Source: Bacteroidota bacterium
GTDB lineage: Bacteria > Bacteroidota > Bacteroidia > Bacteroidales > Prolixibacteraceae
NCBI GenBank assembly: GCA_030632865.1
Contig: DAOVTY010000113.1
Location: 1-9,166 of the forward strand
Reading direction: 5' to 3'
Length of the DNA: 9,166 bases
A program made the position numbers and the translations under genes. Under the pieces are notes generated by a model that was not told the origin of the DNA, searched no databases, and worked only from the letters and a program-made list of their open reading frames with translations. Below are positions 6,641 through 9,166 of this stretch, piece by piece. The stretch's first letter is position 1. Every line of letters begins with the position of its first letter.

Positions 6641-7888
6641 CTAATTTCGCAAACTGCAATTTTTACAATAAGTATAAAACATTTCACAAAAATTAATAGT
6701 ACAATTAAGTTTTTCTCCTTTTAAGGCCAAAAAAACTCTTTCCAATTTTTGAGGTTTTCTCCCAGTAATTAATATTACGTCGTTTTCATTTAAATCGTCT
6801 GATAATTTTTCGACTGCCTGCTCCCATGAATCGTTTGTTAGTGTAATCTTATGATGTTGCATTCCGCCCTCAATAGCACCATCGTAAAATGCATGTTCCA
6901 TTTCCCCAACCAATATTAAATCAGAAGCTATACTAGCAAGTATTTTACCAATATTAAAACAGGTCTCTTTATATTCATTAAGGTATCCAATGTCACCAAA
7001 AACAATAACCTTTCTTTTAGCCGAGATTTGGTCAAGTAATTTGAGAGCAGGTTTTACTGAATCAATTGTGGCCTTGTAAAAATCACCAATTACTTTTGTT
7101 CCGTTTGGCAATTTCAATAACTGCAAACGTCCATGGGCAGGTTCTAATTTTTCCAGTTTCAGCAATAACTTTTGTACAGGAAATTCTAATTCGTTTACAA
7201 CTGCAAGCGCGGCTAGCAACGGATATGCCATTTTTTCTCCTATTAATTTTGATTTAAGGATATATTTTTCTCCTTCCATTAAAATATCGAGCTTTGCTCC
7301 ATAAGGAAAGTTAAGTTTATATAGAGAACATCTAATTTTGCTTTTTTTATTAAATCCATATCGTATGAAAGGTAGTCCAGATTGTTTCGCCATAATCATA
7401 ACGTTTGGGTCGTCGCTATTAACTAATAATTTACCTTTGGGCCTAACAAATTTGAGCAGTTTTGACTTTTCGTCGCGTATGTGTTTAATCCCGTTAAAAT
7501 TAGGAACATGATCAAGACCGATACTTGTAATTACAACAATGTCGGGCGTTAATAATTTTCCATAAAATTCCATTTGCCCAGGCATACCAATCCCAACTTC
7601 AATTACTTTATAATTATCAGTGCGTTTTGTTTTTAAAACTGATAGTGCAACTGCCCCAAATGCATTAGAAATAAACTTGTTAGAAACATGGTTGCCAAGA
7701 GCAATTTGTATTGCATTTTTAGTAGTTGTTTTCCCCAGAGAACCAATTACTACAATAAATTTCACATCCCGTAAAATATACTTTCGATAATACAAAGCCG
7801 CTATTTTTAAAAGTGGCCAAAGCCTGTTGGCAATTTTAAAACTAAGTTCAATTCTCTCAGATTTAGTTTTAAAATATTTTAAAAACAT
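6641..7888 (-). CDS. MurF-like Mur ligase lacking the N-terminal substrate domain
   Basis: Mur ligases use ATP to form amide bonds through acyl-phosphates. Features seen in the 415 residues: P-loop GSLGKTTTK (49-57), EVGIGMPGQ (97-105), TSIGLDHVPNF (121-131), RDEKSKLL (138-145; K141 is the likely carbamylated lysine), NSDDPNV (157-163), EPAHGR (249-254), and a C-terminal ligase domain with FGDIGYLNEY (297-306) and ITGRKPQKLERV (374-385). Two things differ from cell-wall MurF. The roughly 80-residue UDP-sugar-binding domain is replaced by about 40 basic, hydrophobic residues. MurF's conserved DDSYNANPxS is GDFYKATIDS here (268-277). It is therefore unlikely to be the essential MurF. The last 20 residues carry four cysteines (C396, C401, C408, C411). 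The gene converges on the GNAT gene with 5 nt between stops. The substrate is unknown. Confidence 0.88.
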   Translation of the reverse strand: MFLKYFKTKSERIELSFKIANRLWPLLKIAALYYRKYILRDVKFIVVIGSLGKTTTKNAIQIALGNHVSNKFISNAFGAVALSVLKTKRTDNYKVIEVGIGMPGQMEFYGKLLTPDIVVITSIGLDHVPNFNGIKHIRDEKSKLLKFVRPKGKLLVNSDDPNVMIMAKQSGLPFIRYGFNKKSKIRCSLYKLNFPYGAKLDILMEGEKYILKSKLIGEKMAYPLLAALAVVNELEFPVQKLLLKLEKLEPAHGRLQLLKLPNGTKVIGDFYKATIDSVKPALKLLDQISAKRKVIVFGDIGYLNEYKETCFNIGKILASIASDLILVGEMEHAFYDGAIEGGMQHHKITLTNDSWEQAVEKLSDDLNENDVILITGRKPQKLERVFLALKGEKLNCTINFCEMFYTYCKNCSLRN

Positions 7889-7920
7889 ATACTTTTTGTT
7901 TTAACTATTACCATATTTTT

Positions 7921-7952
7921 AAAAGATAAAGTACAGTAATATTTTATCTTTT
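7921..7952. repeat. Perfect 10-bp inverted repeat upstream of the Mur ligase gene
   Basis: AAAAGATAAA at 7921-7930 and TTTATCTTTT at 7943-7952 are exact inverted copies with a 12-nt spacer. The repeat lies 33-64 nt before the Mur ligase start codon. This is a plausible place for a regulator-binding site or a leader hairpin, though low-complexity A/T sequence makes chance pairing more likely. Confidence 0.5.
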
Positions 7953-8146
7953 GATTCTGCAAAATACAATAAAGCATCTAATATTTACTATCCGTTTGGG
8001 GCTAAATAGATCTAACTAAATTTTATACCAATAAAGCAAATAGTTGTTTTTGTAGATACAAGTTTTGTGGGAATTTAGCTGAATATATTAACTCCACAAA
8101 TCTTGCAAAAGTTGTTGCAATTACACTAGCACCAGCTTTTATGAAA

Positions 8147-8174
8147 AATAGAAATTTTTTGAAGAATTTCTATT
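8147..8174. repeat. Perfect 10-bp inverted repeat (hairpin) upstream of glyS
   Basis: AATAGAAATT at 8147-8156 pairs exactly with AATTTCTATT at 8165-8174 around an 8-nt loop (TTTTGAAG). Runs rich in T follow on the plus strand (AATTATTTTTAATC) and on the minus strand (TTTTTCAT). It looks like a weak terminator, but no gene upstream of it on either strand needs one. Confidence 0.5.
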
Positions 8175-8333
8175 AATTATTTTTAATCAATATTTTAATC
8201 ATATTATAATACACTTTATATTTTATTCAATAAATCCTCACTCTTTATCTTTTTGAATTGACTTATTTGCTGCTTATTAACGATTAATTCAGTAACATTT
8301 TTTTTGCAATCCAGTTAAATCAATTTTTTCATC

Positions 8334-8341
8334 TATTTTTG
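8334..8341 (+). promoter_or_regulatory. Candidate -7 element for glyS
   Basis: TATTTTTG matches TAnnTTTG exactly and lies 28 nt before the glyS ATG. A TTTG is present at 8303-8306, but the 27-nt gap is too long, and no -33 element sits at the usual 19-20 nt. The call rests on the -7 half and its position. Confidence 0.35.
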
Positions 8342-8369
8342 TCCTTCAATTCCAAAAAAAATAAATAAA

Positions 8370-9166
8370 ATGGCACAAGAAGATATTTTTAAAAAACTGA
8401 TTGCACACTGCAAAGAATATGGTTTCGTTTTTCAATCGAGCGAAATTTACGATGGACTTGGTGCCGTTTACGATTACGGACAGTTGGGCGTTGAACTGAA
8501 AAACAATATCAAAAAATATTGGTGGGACAGCATGGTAAAACTGCACGAAAATGTAGTAGGTTTAGATTCTGCAATTTTTATGCATCCTACCATTTGGAAA
8601 GCCTCTGGGCACGTTGATGCATTTAGCGATCCGTTAATCGATAATAAAGATTCTAAAAAAAGATACCGTGCCGACGTTTTAATCGAAGATCAGCTTGCAA
8701 AAATTGAAGGTAAGATTAACAAAGAAGTTGCCAAAGCAAAAAAGCGTTTTGGAGATAGTTTTGATGAACAACAATTTAAAGAAACAAACCCCAGAGTTTT
8801 AGCTAATAAAACAAAATACAGCGAATTGCATACTCGTTTTGCAAAGGCGTTAAACGATAGTAATTTAGAAGAGCTTAAACAAATAATTATAGACCAGGCA
8901 ATAGTTTGCCCAGTTTCGGGTTCGAGAAATTGGACAGATGTTCGCCAGTTTAATCTAATGTTTTCTACCGAAATGGGAGCAACTGCCGATGGCGCATCAA
9001 CAATATATTTGCGCCCCGAAACGGCACAGGGTATTTTTGTAAACTATTTGAATGTGCAAAAAACTGGTCGAATGAAAATTCCTTTTGGAATTGCACAAAT
9101 AGGTAAAGCTTTCCGTAATGAAATTGTTGCACGCCAGTTTATTTTCAGGATGCGGGAATTTGAACA
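8370..9166 (+). CDS. glyS: Glycyl-tRNA synthetase, alpha2 type (3' part beyond window)
   Basis: Class II glycyl-tRNA synthetase of the single-chain homodimer type charges tRNA-Gly with glycine. The frame opens at the ATG at 8370, preceded by A-rich ATAAATAAA, and is uninterrupted for 265 codons to the window edge. Diagnostic segments are YGFVFQSSEIYDGLGAVYDY (17-36), IWKASGHVDAFSDPL (75-89), CPVSGSRNWTDVRQFNLMF (180-198), YLRPETAQGIFVNY (213-226) and class II motif 2, GKAFRNEIVARQFIFRMREF (245-264), with R249 and R260 expected to contact ATP. Residues 110-160 are a charged insertion between core segments. The family is about 500 residues, so roughly half is visible. It is not the two-subunit GlyQ/GlyS bacterial form. 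The product is certain; some annotations would use glyQS as the symbol. Confidence 0.97.
   Translation, partial: MAQEDIFKKLIAHCKEYGFVFQSSEIYDGLGAVYDYGQLGVELKNNIKKYWWDSMVKLHENVVGLDSAIFMHPTIWKASGHVDAFSDPLIDNKDSKKRYRADVLIEDQLAKIEGKINKEVAKAKKRFGDSFDEQQFKETNPRVLANKTKYSELHTRFAKALNDSNLEELKQIIIDQAIVCPVSGSRNWTDVRQFNLMFSTEMGATADGASTIYLRPETAQGIFVNYLNVQKTGRMKIPFGIAQIGKAFRNEIVARQFIFRMREFE

Larger units (their letters stand above)
7889..8369. other. Divergent intergenic region with two inverted repeats
   Basis: About 480 nt of AT-rich DNA separates the minus-strand Mur ligase from glyS. Two inverted repeats are listed separately (7921-7952 and 8147-8174). No tRNA, and no protein-coding gene with a credible start, is visible. 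A plus-strand frame is open from 8006 to a stop at 8174-8176 but has no good start codon. No convincing TTTG / TAnnTTTG pair was found for the Mur ligase. Confidence 0.5.

Noticed and set aside
8006..8176. 56-codon plus-strand open stretch reading through NLAKVVAITLAPAFM
   Set aside because: It has no start codon except a late ATG at 8141, overlaps the hairpin at 8147-8174 and matches nothing I recognise. It could be a gene remnant, but an open stretch this short is not strong evidence.
8346..8546. 66-codon minus-strand frame at the start of glyS
   Set aside because: It is antisense to the certain glycyl-tRNA synthetase coding region and low in complexity.

Overview
The window looks like chromosomal DNA from a member of the Bacteroidota, probably a marine or sediment Bacteroidia. 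The evidence is the AT-rich sequence, the lack of Shine-Dalgarno sites before most genes (A/T-rich stretches precede the starts instead), promoter-like TTTG / TAnnTTTG pairs of the Bacteroidota sigma factor, a DUF4834-type small membrane protein, and a eukaryote-like alpha2 glycyl-tRNA synthetase. No mobile element, CRISPR array, tRNA or rRNA was found.

Layout: (1) Positions 1-692, minus strand: a ribosomal operon, rplU (L21) then rpmA (L27, cut by the window edge), with a recognisable promoter and a roughly 80-nt leader that can fold. (2) Positions 978-3833, plus strand: two envelope genes, a small outer-membrane beta-barrel protein and a 709-residue exported protein of a widespread but uncharacterised family. 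The latter has three copies of a WY/GxW module, a Tyr/Gly/His-rich middle and a Pro/Ser/Thr/Arg tail. A good hairpin terminator follows. (3) Positions 3886-6635, plus strand: a DUF4834-like membrane protein, then a tight gene run of a BKACE (beta-keto acid cleavage) enzyme, an ATP-grasp ligase and a GNAT acetyltransferase. (4) Positions 6641-7888, minus strand: a MurF-like ligase lacking the usual N-terminal substrate domain, converging on the GNAT gene with 5 nt between stop codons. (5) Positions 7889-8369: a divergent intergenic region with two inverted repeats. (6) From 8370 to the end: the 5' part of glycyl-tRNA synthetase.

The most interesting part is 4238-7888. Four enzyme families that form or break C-C, amide and acyl bonds sit side by side: BKACE, ATP-grasp, GNAT and a truncated Mur-type amide ligase. 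This looks like an undescribed small-molecule or peptide-like biosynthetic locus. The link rests on gene packing and enzyme types; the product cannot be read from the sequence. The rest is core housekeeping and envelope genes.
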